Numbered from the stretch's first letter, positions 38,610-48,944 are shown. The stretch is 64,000 bases of DNA from Alteromonadaceae bacterium (GCA_013373625.1 JABXHM010000023.1:62001-126000); one strand, 5' to 3'. The notes: a model not told the origin generated them from the sequence alone. A program made the numbers and translations.

Positions 38610-38981
38610 TTAAATATGCTGGTCGATTAAAATTGCATTGCCATCGGGGTCCAGCATGGCAATGCTGTCTGGCCCCGTGGAGCCCGGTTGGGTTTGTTTC
38701 GTTAAAGACACACCGTTATCTGCCAGCGCTGATTCTATATCCCTGACGTCAGTAAATGATGACAGGGCGTTACAATCCTGATCCCAACCGGGATTAAAGG
38801 TTAAAACGTTGCCCTTAAACATCCCCTGAAACAGGCCAATAACATGCGGCCCGTTTTTCATGATCAGGTAGTTGTGTTCGATATTGCCACCAAACTCAGT
38901 AAAGCCAAGCTTTTCATAAAACGCTTTGGAAGCATGAATATCGTTTACCGACAAGCTAATTGAAAATGCACCAAGTTCCAT
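38610..38981 (-). CDS. VOC-fold (glyoxalase/bleomycin-resistance) protein
   Basis: 123-aa vicinal-oxygen-chelate protein with two beta-alpha-beta-beta-beta halves (SISLSVNDIHASKAFYEKLGF at the N-terminus; the end IAMLDPDGNAILIDQH has the typical DPDGN turn). Members include glyoxalase I and antibiotic-binding proteins; function here unknown. AGAGG precedes the ATG. Confidence 0.87.
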   Translation of the reverse strand: MELGAFSISLSVNDIHASKAFYEKLGFTEFGGNIEHNYLIMKNGPHVIGLFQGMFKGNVLTFNPGWDQDCNALSSFTDVRDIESALADNGVSLTKQTQPGSTGPDSIAMLDPDGNAILIDQHI

Positions 38982-39143
38982 TGCACCTCTCCTTACGAGA
39001 ATTGTTACGTTCTGACAAGGGTTAACTATCGGTCAATATTTGTACCAGCGCAAGCCATTCAACACTGGTAATGCAGCAACAAGTTTAATCAGCAGACACC
39101 ACTAGCCTGTGATCTATCTTTGAGTAGAGGATGACATTACCCG

Positions 39144-39782
39144 TCAGGAATCGAGTGGCTTACGCGCTGCCCTGACCGCCCGCGGATGCATAAGCTTTTC
39201 GAGTTCAGCTAAATAATTAGCAATAGTTTGATGGGTGTCTTTATCGTTGGTGATGGCGTTGTAGAGCCACTGGTAGGCATCCTGGTAATCGTAAGGTGAA
39301 CCGTAACCATCAATAAATAGTTCTGCCAATTGCATTTGCGCATTCAAATTACCCAGCGCTGACGCTTCGCGTAAGTAAATAACGGCCTGCTTGCGGTTTT
39401 GTTGCACCAGGGTACCTTTACTGTAATAGCGCCCCAGTTGTTCAAGTGCAGCCGGTAAGCCCTGATTAGCGGCCTGGCGCATAAAGTCGACACCACGTTC
39501 CGGATCGGCTTCTAAACATACTCCCCAGGCCAGCATATCACCCCACAGAAACTGGTAAGCTGGTACTTTTAATACTTCGGCTCGTGCCTCAATATCGCGG
39601 TTAAGCTGACATCTGTCCATAACCACCCGATCCAGATGTTCGTTACGGTTGATCAGATTAATTAACTCGTCCTGGGTATATAGCTGAACCGCTTTAATTT
39701 CCTGCGCGTTTACCGTGTCTGCAGCACTCAACCACAGACCAGAAAGTATAGTGATCAGTAATGATAGAGTTTTGTTCTGCAT
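39144..39782 (-). CDS. motX: Sodium-type flagellar motor protein MotX
   Basis: 212-aa exported protein with a signal peptide (about residues 1-26) and Sel1-like repeats (GLPAALEQLGRYYSKGTLVQ, ALGNLNAQMQLAELFIDGYG). The motif YQFLWGDMLAWGVCLE and the order of segments match Vibrio MotX by recall. MotX forms the T-ring with MotY and is needed for the Na+-driven polar flagellar stator PomAB. It stands away from any flagellar cluster, as is usual for motX. AAGGTG precedes the ATG. Confidence 0.9.
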   Translation of the reverse strand: MQNKTLSLLITILSGLWLSAADTVNAQEIKAVQLYTQDELINLINRNEHLDRVVMDRCQLNRDIEARAEVLKVPAYQFLWGDMLAWGVCLEADPERGVDFMRQAANQGLPAALEQLGRYYSKGTLVQQNRKQAVIYLREASALGNLNAQMQLAELFIDGYGSPYDYQDAYQWLYNAITNDKDTHQTIANYLAELEKLMHPRAVRAARKPLDS

Positions 39783-39843
39783 AACACCTTTCCCAGATTA
39801 ATCGCTAACGCCTTGCGTAATTATCGGCAAGCGGCGCAAAAAC

Positions 39844-40086
39844 CTAATTAAATTTGATATTCATTGCACTGTTTATTCGACGTGTATGCTCTACTACATC
39901 GATACCCAGGTCAGTGAGGTAACCACCGTCAACCTGAGTGATTAGCCCTTTGGAATAGAGCCGTGCGGCCGCTTCGACCATTGATTGCGTGGCATCATGG
40001 TGAATTTTAAGACCCTGCATCAAACTTTCCGCAGGAAATTTTAACAATAAGTTTAATTCTTCGATAACTTCGTGAGAAAAAGCCAT
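39844..40086 (-). CDS. TIGR02647 family conserved protein
   Basis: 80-aa protein resembling the uncharacterised TIGR02647 family (FSHEVIEELNLLLKF start, KIHHDAT, RLYSKGLITQVDGGYLTDLG, which looks like a winged-helix segment). Function unknown. The ATG at 40086 is chosen over the upstream TTG (40101) because GGAG lies seven bases before it. Confidence 0.75.
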   Translation of the reverse strand: MAFSHEVIEELNLLLKFPAESLMQGLKIHHDATQSMVEAAARLYSKGLITQVDGGYLTDLGIDVVEHTRRINSAMNIKFN

Positions 40087-40357
40087 AGGCACTCCAGGCA
40101 AAAATTGTCATTATATTTTTATTCAGTATGCGCCTGTTTAGGCGACAAGTCATGATGATATTTACTTTTATTTAACTTAAATCAAAGGCAATCGGTTGCA
40201 TAAAACGCAGGCTCATTGATAAGTGTAGAAGCTGATTAAGCGAACGTAAATTTTTCCGGTTTGCGCTGAATTGTCGCCCCAGTGTGATCGGCTCGCCAGC
40301 AATAATGGTATACTCACCCAATAGCCTTAAAACAGCGGTCAGGGTAACCCACACAGT

Positions 40358-41845
40358 ATGAAATACAAAGATTTACGAGACTTTATAAGTAAACTGGAAC
40401 AAAACGGTGATCTGGTTCGCATTACCCGCCCGGTCAGCACCAAACTGGAAATGACTGAGATAGCTGACAGAACGCTACGTGCAGGCGGGCCGGCTTTGTT
40501 ATTTGAAAACCCGGAAAACTTTGATATGCCAGTGTTAATGAATCTGTTTGGTACGCCTGAACGCGTAGCGCTTGGCATGGGCCAAAGCTCAGTATCAGCG
40601 CTGAGGGAAGTCGGCAAATTGCTCGCTTATTTAAAAGAACCTGAACCACCCAAGGGGCTTAAAGATTTGTGGGATAAACTGCCTGTCTTCAAGCAGGTGC
40701 TGAACATGCCAGCCAAAGAAGTACGTAAAGCCCCCTGTCAGGAGGTTGTGCTCAGTGGTGAAGAGGTCGATTTGACTAAACTGCCCGTTCAACACTGTTG
40801 GCCGGGTGACGCAGCACCGCTGATTACCTGGGGCTTAACCGTGACGCGCGGTCCCCACAAAAAACGCCAGAATCTGGGTATTTACCGCCAGCAGGTGCTG
40901 GGCAAAAATAAACTGATTATGCGATGGCTGTCACATCGTGGCGGCGCCCTGGATTTTCGTGAATGGTGCCAAACCCATCCCGGTGAACCCTATCCGGTAT
41001 CTGTGGCTTTAGGCGCAGACCCGGCAACTATCCTGGGGGCGGTAACACCAGTCCCCGATACGTTGTCTGAATATGCATTTGCCGGGCTGCTGCGAGGTGA
41101 CAAAACAGAGGTTGTTAAATCAATCAGTAATGACTTGCAAGTGCCAGCCAGTGCCGAAATCGTACTGGAAGGTTATATTGCACAGGACGAGACGGCGCCC
41201 GAAGGACCTTATGGTGACCACACCGGCTACTATAACGAGGTAGATGAATTTCCGGTATTCACGGTTACTCATATTACCCATCGTAAAGATCCCATTTATC
41301 ATTCTACCTACACCGGCCGGCCGCCAGATGAGCCAGCGATTTTGGGCGTAGCGCTGAATGAAGTATTTGTACCCATTTTACAAAAGCAGTTTCCTGAAAT
41401 CATCGATTTTTATTTACCACCGGAAGGCTGCTCTTACCGTATGGCCGTGGTGACAATGAAAAAACAGTATCCGGGTCACGCCAAACGGGTCATGATGGGG
41501 GTATGGTCTTTTTTACGCCAGTTTATGTATACAAAGTTCGTGGTGGTTTGCGATGACGATGTCAACGCCAGAGACTGGCAGGACGTGATTTGGGCCATTA
41601 CTACCCGAATGGATCCCGCTCGTGATACAGTAATGATTGAAAACACGCCGATAGATTACCTTGATTTTGCGTCACCGGTTTCTGGTTTAGGCTCAAAAAT
41701 GGGTTTGGATGCAACCAATAAAATGCCTGGTGAAACAGATCGGGAATGGGGAGAACCCATCGTTATGGATGAAGCAGTGAAACGTCGGGTCGACGAGATC
41801 TGGGATGAGCTTGGCATTATGCCAGGCAAACCTACTGCCAGTTAA
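40358..41845 (+). CDS. ubiD: 4-hydroxy-3-polyprenylbenzoate decarboxylase UbiD
   Basis: 495-aa UbiD-family decarboxylase of ubiquinone synthesis that uses prenylated FMN made by UbiX. The N-terminus ([22 protein letters not shown]) and the catalytic region ([20 protein letters not shown], containing the conserved Glu and Asp) are typical and near-identical to E. coli UbiD by recall. It leads a rightward group with a flavin reductase, an M28 peptidase and a binding protein. In E. coli ubiD is also followed by fre. Confidence 0.97.
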   Translation: MKYKDLRDFISKLEQNGDLVRITRPVSTKLEMTEIADRTLRAGGPALLFENPENFDMPVLMNLFGTPERVALGMGQSSVSALREVGKLLAYLKEPEPPKGLKDLWDKLPVFKQVLNMPAKEVRKAPCQEVVLSGEEVDLTKLPVQHCWPGDAAPLITWGLTVTRGPHKKRQNLGIYRQQVLGKNKLIMRWLSHRGGALDFREWCQTHPGEPYPVSVALGADPATILGAVTPVPDTLSEYAFAGLLRGDKTEVVKSISNDLQVPASAEIVLEGYIAQDETAPEGPYGDHTGYYNEVDEFPVFTVTHITHRKDPIYHSTYTGRPPDEPAILGVALNEVFVPILQKQFPEIIDFYLPPEGCSYRMAVVTMKKQYPGHAKRVMMGVWSFLRQFMYTKFVVVCDDDVNARDWQDVIWAITTRMDPARDTVMIENTPIDYLDFASPVSGLGSKMGLDATNKMPGETDREWGEPIVMDEAVKRRVDEIWDELGIMPGKPTAS

Positions 41846-41920
41846 TCAAGCCATAGTTAATACAGTAAACACAACAACCCGTACAAGTGCCGGGTAAAAA
41901 CATTAAGAGATTCAGTATAC

Positions 41921-42616
41921 ATGTCACAAATCAGATGCCAGGTCGAGGGAATTGCACCATTGACCAAGACCGTTTTCCGGGTGGATTTAACACCCGATGT
42001 TTCATTCGACTTCCAGTCAGGTCAGTATATTTTGGTGCATATGGACGAGAACGACCAGCGGCCCTTTTCCATCGCCAATGCCGCTCACGACAATAACCGG
42101 CTGGAGCTTCACATTGGTGCTGAGCCGGGCAATGCTTACGCGGGTGAAGTTCTGGAGCGTATGCGTCAGGAAAAAGCTATTTTTGTATCCGGAGGTCACG
42201 GACAGGCCGTATTGCAAGACGGCGATACGCCGATTGTGCTTGTCGCAGGTGGAACCGGTTTTTCTTACACTTACTCAATTTTAATGCAATCACTGAAAGA
42301 TAATCCTAACCGCGACATAACGCTCTACTGGGGTGCCAAACACCTTGAAGATCTGTACTACCACGATGAGCTGGTATCACTGGCTGCCCATCACCCGCAC
42401 CTGACCTTTATTCCGGTCGTTGAAAATGCCGACGATGACTGGCAAGGCCGCAAAGGCTGGGTGCATCATGCGGTGCTTGCCGACTATGCAGATATGTCTG
42501 GTATTCAAGTATATATTGCAGGACGTTTCGATATGGCTAAGGTAGCTCGCGATGACTTTTTTGCTCGCGGATTAGCTAAAGACGCGCTGTTTGGTGACGC
42601 CTACGCCTTTATATAA
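41921..42616 (+). CDS. fre: NAD(P)H-flavin reductase
   Basis: 231-aa oxidoreductase of the ferredoxin-NADP reductase fold, Fre/LuxG type. FAD/flavin binding is in RPFSIANA; NAD(P)H binding is in LVAGGTGFSYTYSI; the C-terminal FGDAYAFI is typical. It supplies reduced flavin (in E. coli for ferric reductase, ribonucleotide reductase activation and FMN-dependent reactions). It follows ubiD as in E. coli, consistent with a role near prenylated-FMN chemistry. Confidence 0.93.
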   Translation: MSQIRCQVEGIAPLTKTVFRVDLTPDVSFDFQSGQYILVHMDENDQRPFSIANAAHDNNRLELHIGAEPGNAYAGEVLERMRQEKAIFVSGGHGQAVLQDGDTPIVLVAGGTGFSYTYSILMQSLKDNPNRDITLYWGAKHLEDLYYHDELVSLAAHHPHLTFIPVVENADDDWQGRKGWVHHAVLADYADMSGIQVYIAGRFDMAKVARDDFFARGLAKDALFGDAYAFI

Positions 42617-42640
42617 ATCAATAACACCAAGGTTGTACTC

Positions 42641-44011
42641 ATGACAATAATACGCCCACTGTTACTAATGGCTGCCGGGGCCAGTTTGACGCTGCAGGCT
42701 GATCAACTCGATTATGTTGACCAACCCCAATTGCATGATATTGCCAACGATATTTCAGCGTCGCGGATTGAAACGGATATCACCAAACTGGTTGGCTTTG
42801 GCACTCGTCATACGTTGTCAGAAACCGAGTCAGATACCCGCGGCATCGGCGCAGCACGACGCTGGATCAAAGCAGAGTTTGAGCGCATTTCTGCCGAGTG
42901 CGGCAATTGCCTGGAGGTGTATTACAGTGCTGCCACCATCAGTGGTGAAAAACGCATTCCTGATCCGGTTGAGGTAGTCAGTGTCATTGCCATTCAGCGC
43001 GGTAGCAGCGATCCGGACCGCTATGTTTTGATGTCTGGAGATATTGATTCGCGCGTGTCGGATGTTATGAATGCCACAGCGGATTCGCCCGGCGCAAATG
43101 ACAATGCCTCGGGTGTTGCCGGTACACTCGAGGCGGCTCGTGTACTCAGTCAGTATAAATTTAACGGCAACATTGTTTACGCGGCGCTGTCTGGCGAAGA
43201 GCAAGGACTGTTTGGTGGAAAAATTCTTGCTGAACAAGCAGCTAAAGACGGCTGGCGATTAAAAGCGGTTCTCAACAATGACATGATAGGCAACATCGAA
43301 GGCGTGAACGGGGTGATCAATAACACTACCGCGCGTATTTTTGCCGAAGGCACCCGCCAGACCGAAACCGAGCGAGAAGGCAGAATCCGCCGCTTTACCG
43401 GCGGTGAGGTCGACTCGCCAAGCCGTAATTTAGCGCGCTATATCGATTTAATGGCAGACCGGTATATAGAAAACCTCGATACCATGGTGATTTACCGTCT
43501 CGATCGTTTTGGCCGCGGCGGCCATCATCGCCCGTTTAACGACTTAGGCTACCCGGGTGTGCGGATTATGGAAACAAATGAAAACTATACGCGCCAACAC
43601 CAGGATATTCGCACCGAAAACGGCATTGAATATGGCGATACCCTCGATGGTGTTAACTTTGACTATGCCGCCAAACTCACCGCGCTTAACGCAGTAAGTC
43701 TGGCCGGCATGGCCTGGGCTCCGAGCCCTCCTCAGGAAGTGACAATAAAAGGTGCCGTGGAGCCCTCTACTACACTGAGTTGGGCAACGCTGGACAAAGC
43801 TCAGAACCCACAGTTAGCCGGTTACAAAATTTATTGGCGTTATACCGATGCACCGCAGTGGCAGTTCAGTCGCTTTGTAGGAGACGTGAATGAGTTCACG
43901 CTAAAAAACATTGTTATTGATAACTACTTTTTTGGGGTAGCCAGTGTTAGTAAAGATGGCTTTGAAAGTCCGGTAGTATTCCCCGGTGCGGCAGGAGCTT
44001 TTGGTGAATAA
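42641..44011 (+). CDS. M28 family peptidase with substituted first metal ligand
   Basis: 456-aa exported peptidase with a signal peptide of about 20 residues. The M28 zinc-aminopeptidase core is recognisable: GANDNASGV (Asp154), SGEEQGL (Glu186/187), LNNDMIGN (Asp214) and a His near 320 (RQHQD). At the first metal position, where HxD is expected, the sequence reads GDIDSR (Asp134 in place of His). A C-terminal domain of about 90 residues (from about 365) has fibronectin-III-like strands. It lies 24 bases after fre and 21 before the binding protein, so it may share their transcript. Confidence 0.82.
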   Translation: MTIIRPLLLMAAGASLTLQADQLDYVDQPQLHDIANDISASRIETDITKLVGFGTRHTLSETESDTRGIGAARRWIKAEFERISAECGNCLEVYYSAATISGEKRIPDPVEVVSVIAIQRGSSDPDRYVLMSGDIDSRVSDVMNATADSPGANDNASGVAGTLEAARVLSQYKFNGNIVYAALSGEEQGLFGGKILAEQAAKDGWRLKAVLNNDMIGNIEGVNGVINNTTARIFAEGTRQTETEREGRIRRFTGGEVDSPSRNLARYIDLMADRYIENLDTMVIYRLDRFGRGGHHRPFNDLGYPGVRIMETNENYTRQHQDIRTENGIEYGDTLDGVNFDYAAKLTALNAVSLAGMAWAPSPPQEVTIKGAVEPSTTLSWATLDKAQNPQLAGYKIYWRYTDAPQWQFSRFVGDVNEFTLKNIVIDNYFFGVASVSKDGFESPVVFPGAAGAFGE

Positions 44012-44032
44012 ACAACCCTTTGCAGGACAATT

Positions 44033-45058
44033 ATGATACGTGAGGTATGGGCTAAGTTGTTGTTAACCGGGCGTGTTGGCGGGCTGTTCCTTTGCGGCAT
44101 GTGGGGGGCACACAGCGTCGCCGCCGCGCCGCTGAAGTTAGTCGCTAACCCCTTACCGACAATGGTCGCCGAAGAGCCCGGCGACGTCTCTGCGCGACTT
44201 AAGTATCTCGTTGCTGAGGCATTTTCGGCGCTCAATGTCGAGGTAGTTCTGGAGGTAGATAGACCTGCCTTTTCTGGTAGTGGGCTGCTGACCGGCCGTT
44301 ATGACGGCGAGTTTGCCCATTTTAATTTGCAGGATCGTCGCGATAACCTGCTCTTCAGTAAAACCTATTTACCATCACGCCTGTATTTAGCGAGCCGAGA
44401 GCATACCTTAGACGACGTTAGCCAGTTCTCACATATCCTCAACAACCGTGTAGCAACCACCAATATGATAGCCAACTCAACAGAGCTGCGCCGGGTTAAA
44501 GCGGTATCCTGGGTGCGTAACCCCTCTGTATTTGACATGTTTAAGCAACTCTCTGAGCAACGTGCAGCCTATGTGTTGGAGGATGGCTTGATCCTTGATG
44601 AGTTTAATCGCCTATTGACCAATAGCGGCGAGCAGCCATTATTTGTGTCACCTGCGCCCTTAATTACGACCGGTTATACTCTCAGCATACGCAAAGATTA
44701 CCCGAATGCGTCACAAATTCTAACTGACTTTGACGCCTACATTTCCGCCATACAAAATAACGGGCGTTTTAATAAATTAATGGCGATAGCCTGGACGTCC
44801 AAAGACATTAACTCAGATGGCACTGCCGACTGGGTAACCACTGCAGAAGTCCATCATACCGAGACACCACCGATGTCCATCAAGGGGGTTTTGCCCCTCG
44901 ATAATACCGCTACGGGCACCGCATCACTGTTTTATATTGATGGTAAAGCTTACCCTGACTGGCCGTCTGCCCAACGGGCTTTAAACAATACAACGCAATT
45001 ACCGCGTACGTCTTTACTCGATCATGAAGTCTACAAAGGCATGCTGAAGCGCTGGTAA
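44033..45058 (+). CDS. Orphan periplasmic solute-binding-like protein
   Basis: 341-aa exported protein with a signal peptide (ending about AAA near residue 32) and a type-2 periplasmic-binding-protein pattern (KLVANPLPTMVAEEPGDVSARL, ALNVEVVLEVDRPAFSG, TGYTLSIRKDYPNASQILTDF). The C-terminal 70 residues (WVTTAEVHHTETPP onwards) are extra. No ABC permease or ATPase is near, so transport is not supported; ligand unknown. Confidence 0.68.
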   Translation: MIREVWAKLLLTGRVGGLFLCGMWGAHSVAAAPLKLVANPLPTMVAEEPGDVSARLKYLVAEAFSALNVEVVLEVDRPAFSGSGLLTGRYDGEFAHFNLQDRRDNLLFSKTYLPSRLYLASREHTLDDVSQFSHILNNRVATTNMIANSTELRRVKAVSWVRNPSVFDMFKQLSEQRAAYVLEDGLILDEFNRLLTNSGEQPLFVSPAPLITTGYTLSIRKDYPNASQILTDFDAYISAIQNNGRFNKLMAIAWTSKDINSDGTADWVTTAEVHHTETPPMSIKGVLPLDNTATGTASLFYIDGKAYPDWPSAQRALNNTTQLPRTSLLDHEVYKGMLKRW

Positions 45059-45158
45059 ACATATCACCGTTGACAAGCAGGTATGGTGTGAGGCAATACA
45101 CTCAGCCAGTACGCTAACTGGCCGATATCCTGGTCGTTTTGATTTGCAAGCTCGACTG

Positions 45159-46337
45159 TTAGTAAAATGCCTGTAAGCCGGTTTGCGCCCTACCCAGGAT
45201 CAAACCATGAATGTCATAGGTGCCTTCGTAGGTATTTACCGTTTCTAAGTTCACCATATGCCGCATTACGTGGTACTCGTCAGCAATACCATTACCGCCG
45301 TGCATATCCCTTGCTTTACGGGCAATATCGAGCGCTTTGCCACAGTTATTACGCTTGATTAGCGAAATCATAGCAGGGTCAAATTCTCCCTGATCAATTA
45401 ACTGCCCTACGCGCAGCGCAGTCTGCAGGCCAAGCGTTATTTCGGTTTGCATGTCGGCCAATTTAGTCTGAAACAACTGCGTTTGCGCCAACGGCTTACC
45501 AAACTGCGTGCGCTCTAACCCATATTGTCTGGCCGCATGCCAACAAAACTCTGCAGCGCCCATCGCGCCCCAGGCAATACCGTAACGGGCCATATTTAAA
45601 CAGCTAAACGGGCCTTTCAGTCCGGTGACGTTCGGGAGTAAGTTTGCTTCAGGAACAAAGACATCGTCCATAACTATTTCACCGGTAATCGACGCTTTTA
45701 GCGACATTTTCCCTTCAATTTCCGGAGTGCTAAGCCCTTGCATACCACGCTCGAGAATGAATCCACAAATGGCGTCATCCAAGGCTGCGTTCTTCGCCCA
45801 CACCACACACACGTCAGCAATGGGTGAATTGGTGATCCACATTTTATTGCCATTAAGACGATAACCGCCCTCGGTCGGCGTTGCACGTGTTTTCATCGCA
45901 GCAGGATCCGAGCCGGCATCTGGCTCGGTCAAACCAAAGCAACCAATGTACTCGCCACTGGCGAGCTTCGGTAAATATTGCGCTTTTTGAGCATCGCTAC
46001 CAAATTGATAAATTGGATGCATAACCAGCGAGGACTGCACGCTCATAGCACTGCGGTAACCACTGTCCACACGCTCAACTTCACGAGCTAAAAGCCCGTA
46101 AGCGATATAACTCACCCCGGCACAACCATAACCATCAATGGTGGCCCCTAACAAGCCGAGCTCGCCAAACTGGCGCATCAATGATGGGTCAAACCGACTA
46201 TTGCGGTTGGCTTCCAGGATGCCAGGTTGCAACACTTGCTGACAGAACTCACGGGCAGCATCGCGCAACAGGCGCTCATCTTCGTTTAGTTGCGTATCAA
46301 GTAGCAGTAGATCCTGCCAATAGGGATTAACCGACAT
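45159..46337 (-). CDS. Acyl-CoA dehydrogenase, glutaryl-CoA dehydrogenase-like
   Basis: 392-aa flavoenzyme. Signatures include [19 protein letters not shown] for FAD/substrate binding and the C-terminal [33 protein letters not shown] (residues about 342-375), where the Glu of NTYEGT is the catalytic base; this position and the sequence match GcdH. It would oxidise glutaryl-CoA to crotonyl-CoA in lysine/tryptophan breakdown. No other lysine-degradation genes are present here. Downstream of the Lrp-type regulator on the same strand. Confidence 0.87.
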   Translation of the reverse strand: MSVNPYWQDLLLLDTQLNEDERLLRDAAREFCQQVLQPGILEANRNSRFDPSLMRQFGELGLLGATIDGYGCAGVSYIAYGLLAREVERVDSGYRSAMSVQSSLVMHPIYQFGSDAQKAQYLPKLASGEYIGCFGLTEPDAGSDPAAMKTRATPTEGGYRLNGNKMWITNSPIADVCVVWAKNAALDDAICGFILERGMQGLSTPEIEGKMSLKASITGEIVMDDVFVPEANLLPNVTGLKGPFSCLNMARYGIAWGAMGAAEFCWHAARQYGLERTQFGKPLAQTQLFQTKLADMQTEITLGLQTALRVGQLIDQGEFDPAMISLIKRNNCGKALDIARKARDMHGGNGIADEYHVMRHMVNLETVNTYEGTYDIHGLILGRAQTGLQAFY

Positions 46338-46375
46338 GACTGAGTCCTCTTTTATTATTTAATGACGTGCATCTT

Positions 46376-46849
46376 TTATAGCCCACTTAACGGCTGAGCC
46401 GTTGTGTACTTTATTTGTTCCATGGCAAAGCTCGATGTGACATCACCCATCGGCATACCTTTGATAAGACGCTTGTAAAAGTGATCGAAGCGCTGCATAT
46501 CGGCGACCACGACCTTCAGCATATAATCATACTCTCCGGACATTCGATAAAACTCAACAATCTCTTCGAATGCACTGCAGTGACGGGCAAATTCTGACAA
46601 CCACTTTTCGTCGTGCCTGCCGGCTTTCACTTGTACAAATACGGTTAAATTCAGTCCCAGTAACGTTGCATCAAGTAATGCTACTTTGCGCGTAATAAAC
46701 CCCTGTTGCTGTAAACGCTGAATTCTTCGCCAACAGGGTGTAACTGTCAGGCCAACCTGCTCTGCTATATGCTGAACGGAGAGGTCAGCATCGTGCTGAA
46801 GAAGGTTGAGAATTCCCCTATCAATCTTATCTATAGAAAATTTTTCCAA
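46376..46849 (-). CDS. Lrp/AsnC family transcriptional regulator
   Basis: 157-aa feast/famine regulator: an N-terminal helix-turn-helix (RGILNLLQHDADLSVQHIAEQVGLT, about residues 12-36) and a C-terminal RAM ligand-binding domain (VQVKAGRHDEKWLSEFARH). The start is TTG at 46849; there is no nearby Met. It is divergent from the cysteine synthase gene and 38 bases upstream of the acyl-CoA dehydrogenase, so it is a good candidate to regulate both. Confidence 0.9.
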   Translation of the reverse strand: MEKFSIDKIDRGILNLLQHDADLSVQHIAEQVGLTVTPCWRRIQRLQQQGFITRKVALLDATLLGLNLTVFVQVKAGRHDEKWLSEFARHCSAFEEIVEFYRMSGEYDYMLKVVVADMQRFDHFYKRLIKGMPMGDVTSSFAMEQIKYTTAQPLSGL

Positions 46850-46973
46850 CTTTTTAGCACCATAAGACTATATGTTGTGAAAATACTGCCACTTATAAAA
46901 AACATTAGCAAATCCTTCTAACACTGCCAGCGCATAATATTGCTTCATTAAATTCTAACAAATAGTGAGTGTT

Positions 46974-47936
46974 ATGCTGAATCCACATTCTACAACGCCA
47001 ATCAGACAAAACAGGATACTCGACAGCATTGTCCAGACTATTGGTAACACCCCTATGGTTAAGCTTAACCGCATTAATAATGCTACCGAAAGCTCTGCAA
47101 ACATTCTGGCAAAACTGGAGTATTTCAACCCTGCCGGCTCAATAAAGGACCGCGCTGCATTGGCAATGCTGAACGCCCTGCAAAATGAGCAACAAACAGC
47201 AGTTCATCACATTGTTGAAGCCTCTTCGGGTAACAGTGGTGTGGCTTGCGCCTGGCTTGGCGCGGTTTATGAAATAGCAGTCACCATTGTCATGCCGGAG
47301 CACATGTCAGATGAGCGCCAAAAGCTCATCCGCCACTATGGTGCCACTCTGGTGACGACCCCACGCGAACAGGGCATGCCCGGTGCTATCGCCAAAGCAG
47401 ACTTGCTCATCCGGCATCTAGAGGGGGCAGTTTCGATGGACCAATTTGCTAATCCGGCCAATGCTATGGCCCATGAACAATCCACAGGTCAGGAATTATG
47501 GGATGATACCGCTGGACAAATTGATGTGGTAATAGCCGGTATGGGCACAGGCGGTACGTTAACGGGAATTGGCAGATTTCTCAAAGCCCGTAACCCCCAT
47601 ATCCAGATTGTTGCCGCCGAACCTGAAAGTTGCCCTCTGCTCAGCCAGGGGCGCAGCGGAGAGCACCAAATTCAAGGCATTAATCCGGGCCATATACCGG
47701 CTGGTATGAATGTCGGCATTCTGGATCGCGTGATAGCGGTCAGTGACGATGATGCCATTAATATGGCCAGACAACTCGCACGGAAAGAAGGTTTGGCAGT
47801 AGGTTTATCATCTGGTGCGGTGGTGCATGCAGCAAGTCTTCTGGCCCAAATGCCGCAATACAATGGTAAAAACATTGTTGTCATACTGGCAGATGGGGCC
47901 GAGCGGTATTTCTCAACGTCACTATTTGCTGATTGA
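46974..47936 (+). CDS. Cysteine synthase family protein (CysK-like)
   Basis: 320-aa PLP enzyme of the O-acetylserine sulfhydrylase family. The Schiff-base Lys is in NPAGSIKDRAA, the substrate loop is SSGNSGVACAW, the phosphate-binding Gly-rich loop is GMGTGGTLTG, and the C-terminal SSGAVVHAA / LADGAERYFST is typical. KIQGI-like HQIQGINPGHIPAGM leans to CysK rather than CysM. The ATG at 46974 is preferred; a GTG at 46965 is possible. Divergent from the Lrp regulator, which may control it. Confidence 0.88.
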   Translation: MLNPHSTTPIRQNRILDSIVQTIGNTPMVKLNRINNATESSANILAKLEYFNPAGSIKDRAALAMLNALQNEQQTAVHHIVEASSGNSGVACAWLGAVYEIAVTIVMPEHMSDERQKLIRHYGATLVTTPREQGMPGAIAKADLLIRHLEGAVSMDQFANPANAMAHEQSTGQELWDDTAGQIDVVIAGMGTGGTLTGIGRFLKARNPHIQIVAAEPESCPLLSQGRSGEHQIQGINPGHIPAGMNVGILDRVIAVSDDDAINMARQLARKEGLAVGLSSGAVVHAASLLAQMPQYNGKNIVVILADGAERYFSTSLFAD

Positions 47937-47983
47937 GCTGACTGTCATTTTCAGCCCTAGTGCATCGTAGAGATTAGCGACAA

Positions 47984-48592
47984 CTACTGTGCTACGGTAT
48001 TCCACCAGGGCTGACTGTAATTAATTTGATCTGGCTGCAGAGTAATTGCATTGGGGCGAGCGAAACTCTGCCACAACATATTGGCCATAGTTTCATCATG
48101 AATGACCAATTGGCCGGCTTCTGCATAGTGCCGGACGGCATAGAAATACGCTTCTATCGGCATCATAGGATGGCTCTGGTCAAAAATAACCCGGCCTCCA
48201 TGACGCTCATACAAGTGTCTGTCGACGGCAAACTGTAATGCTGAAAACTCTGCCAGCCTGGTTAACTTGTCGTCGGTTAAACTATCGCCGCCAAAAGCTA
48301 ACTTAAACGACTCAACAAACGCTGGGCTAGCGGTTAAACCATTCCGGGCGGCGTAATCTTTTATAAACTGACGCTTAATAAACTCGGAGGCTCTACTGAA
48401 ACGGTAAATATTGAGTCGGGCTTTACGCGTGGGATCATCCTGCCATGCTTGCAGGGTTGACGCATCAGGTTGAATATCCTGCATTGTCAGTTGCTGGCCA
48501 GCAAAAGACACCACAACATCGTTTTCTTTGGCCACCAGACCAGATAAACACATACCATACAGAAAAAGTAGAACCGCAAGCCGCCGTATCAT
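47984..48592 (-). CDS. Exported hypothetical protein (202 aa)
   Basis: Not recognised. A signal peptide (about residues 1-21, ending LVA) precedes a soluble, largely helical domain with many aromatic and charged residues (YRFSRASEFIKRQFIKDYAA, RHGGRVIFDQSHPMMPIEAYFYAV). The start region (VVVSFAGQQLTMQDI) faintly recalls the N-terminus of SurA-type chaperones, but no PPIase domain follows. It is convergent with the cysteine synthase gene and stands alone. Function unknown. Confidence 0.62.
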   Translation of the reverse strand: MIRRLAVLLFLYGMCLSGLVAKENDVVVSFAGQQLTMQDIQPDASTLQAWQDDPTRKARLNIYRFSRASEFIKRQFIKDYAARNGLTASPAFVESFKLAFGGDSLTDDKLTRLAEFSALQFAVDRHLYERHGGRVIFDQSHPMMPIEAYFYAVRHYAEAGQLVIHDETMANMLWQSFARPNAITLQPDQINYSQPWWNTVAQ

Positions 48593-48696
48593 TATGCAAT
48601 ACTCTTATTGTACGCACCGGGCGAGGCAAAGGGCCAGGACTCACGAGGTGACGTGAAGATTATCCTGATGAATTCCCAGACTGGTCATTCAGAATA

Positions 48697-48725
48697 GAAA
48701 AGGCCCCTACCAACGGTAGAGACCT
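48697..48725 (-). terminator. Terminator after cold-shock gene
   Basis: Read leftward, GGTCTCTACC-GTT-GGTAGGGGCC forms a 10-bp stem (some G-U pairs) followed by TTTTCT, just after the stop of the cold-shock gene. Confidence 0.8.
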
Positions 48726-48734
48726 CATAAATCA

Positions 48735-48944
48735 TTAGATGGCTTCTACGTTAGCCGCCTGCAAACCTTTTTGTCCTTGTTCAACTTCAAATTGAACTTT
48801 TTGACCTTCTACAAGCGTCTTGTATCCATCGGATACGATCGCACGAAAGTGAACAAAAACGTCTTTACCGCCGTCGTCCTGCGTTAAAAAGCCATAACCT
48901 TTTTCAGCATTAAACCACTTAACGGTACCAGTTACTTTAGACAT
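48735..48944 (-). CDS. Cold-shock protein (CspA family)
   Basis: 69-aa single cold-shock domain. The RNA-binding motifs RNP1 (KGYGFL) and RNP2 (DVFVHF) are present, and the N-terminus [19 protein letters not shown] is typical. It binds single-stranded RNA/DNA as an RNA chaperone. The ATG at 48944 is chosen because TGAGG lies before it; an upstream in-frame TTG is rejected. A roughly 300-base gene-free leader follows upstream, as in many csp genes, and a terminator follows the stop. Confidence 0.93.
   Translation of the reverse strand: MSKVTGTVKWFNAEKGYGFLTQDDGGKDVFVHFRAIVSDGYKTLVEGQKVQFEVEQGQKGLQAANVEAI

Noticed and set aside
40102..40357. Leftward frame 40172-40354 between the TIGR02647-like gene and ubiD
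   Set aside because: No ribosome-binding site, no family resemblance, and it sits in the divergent promoter gap of two real genes.
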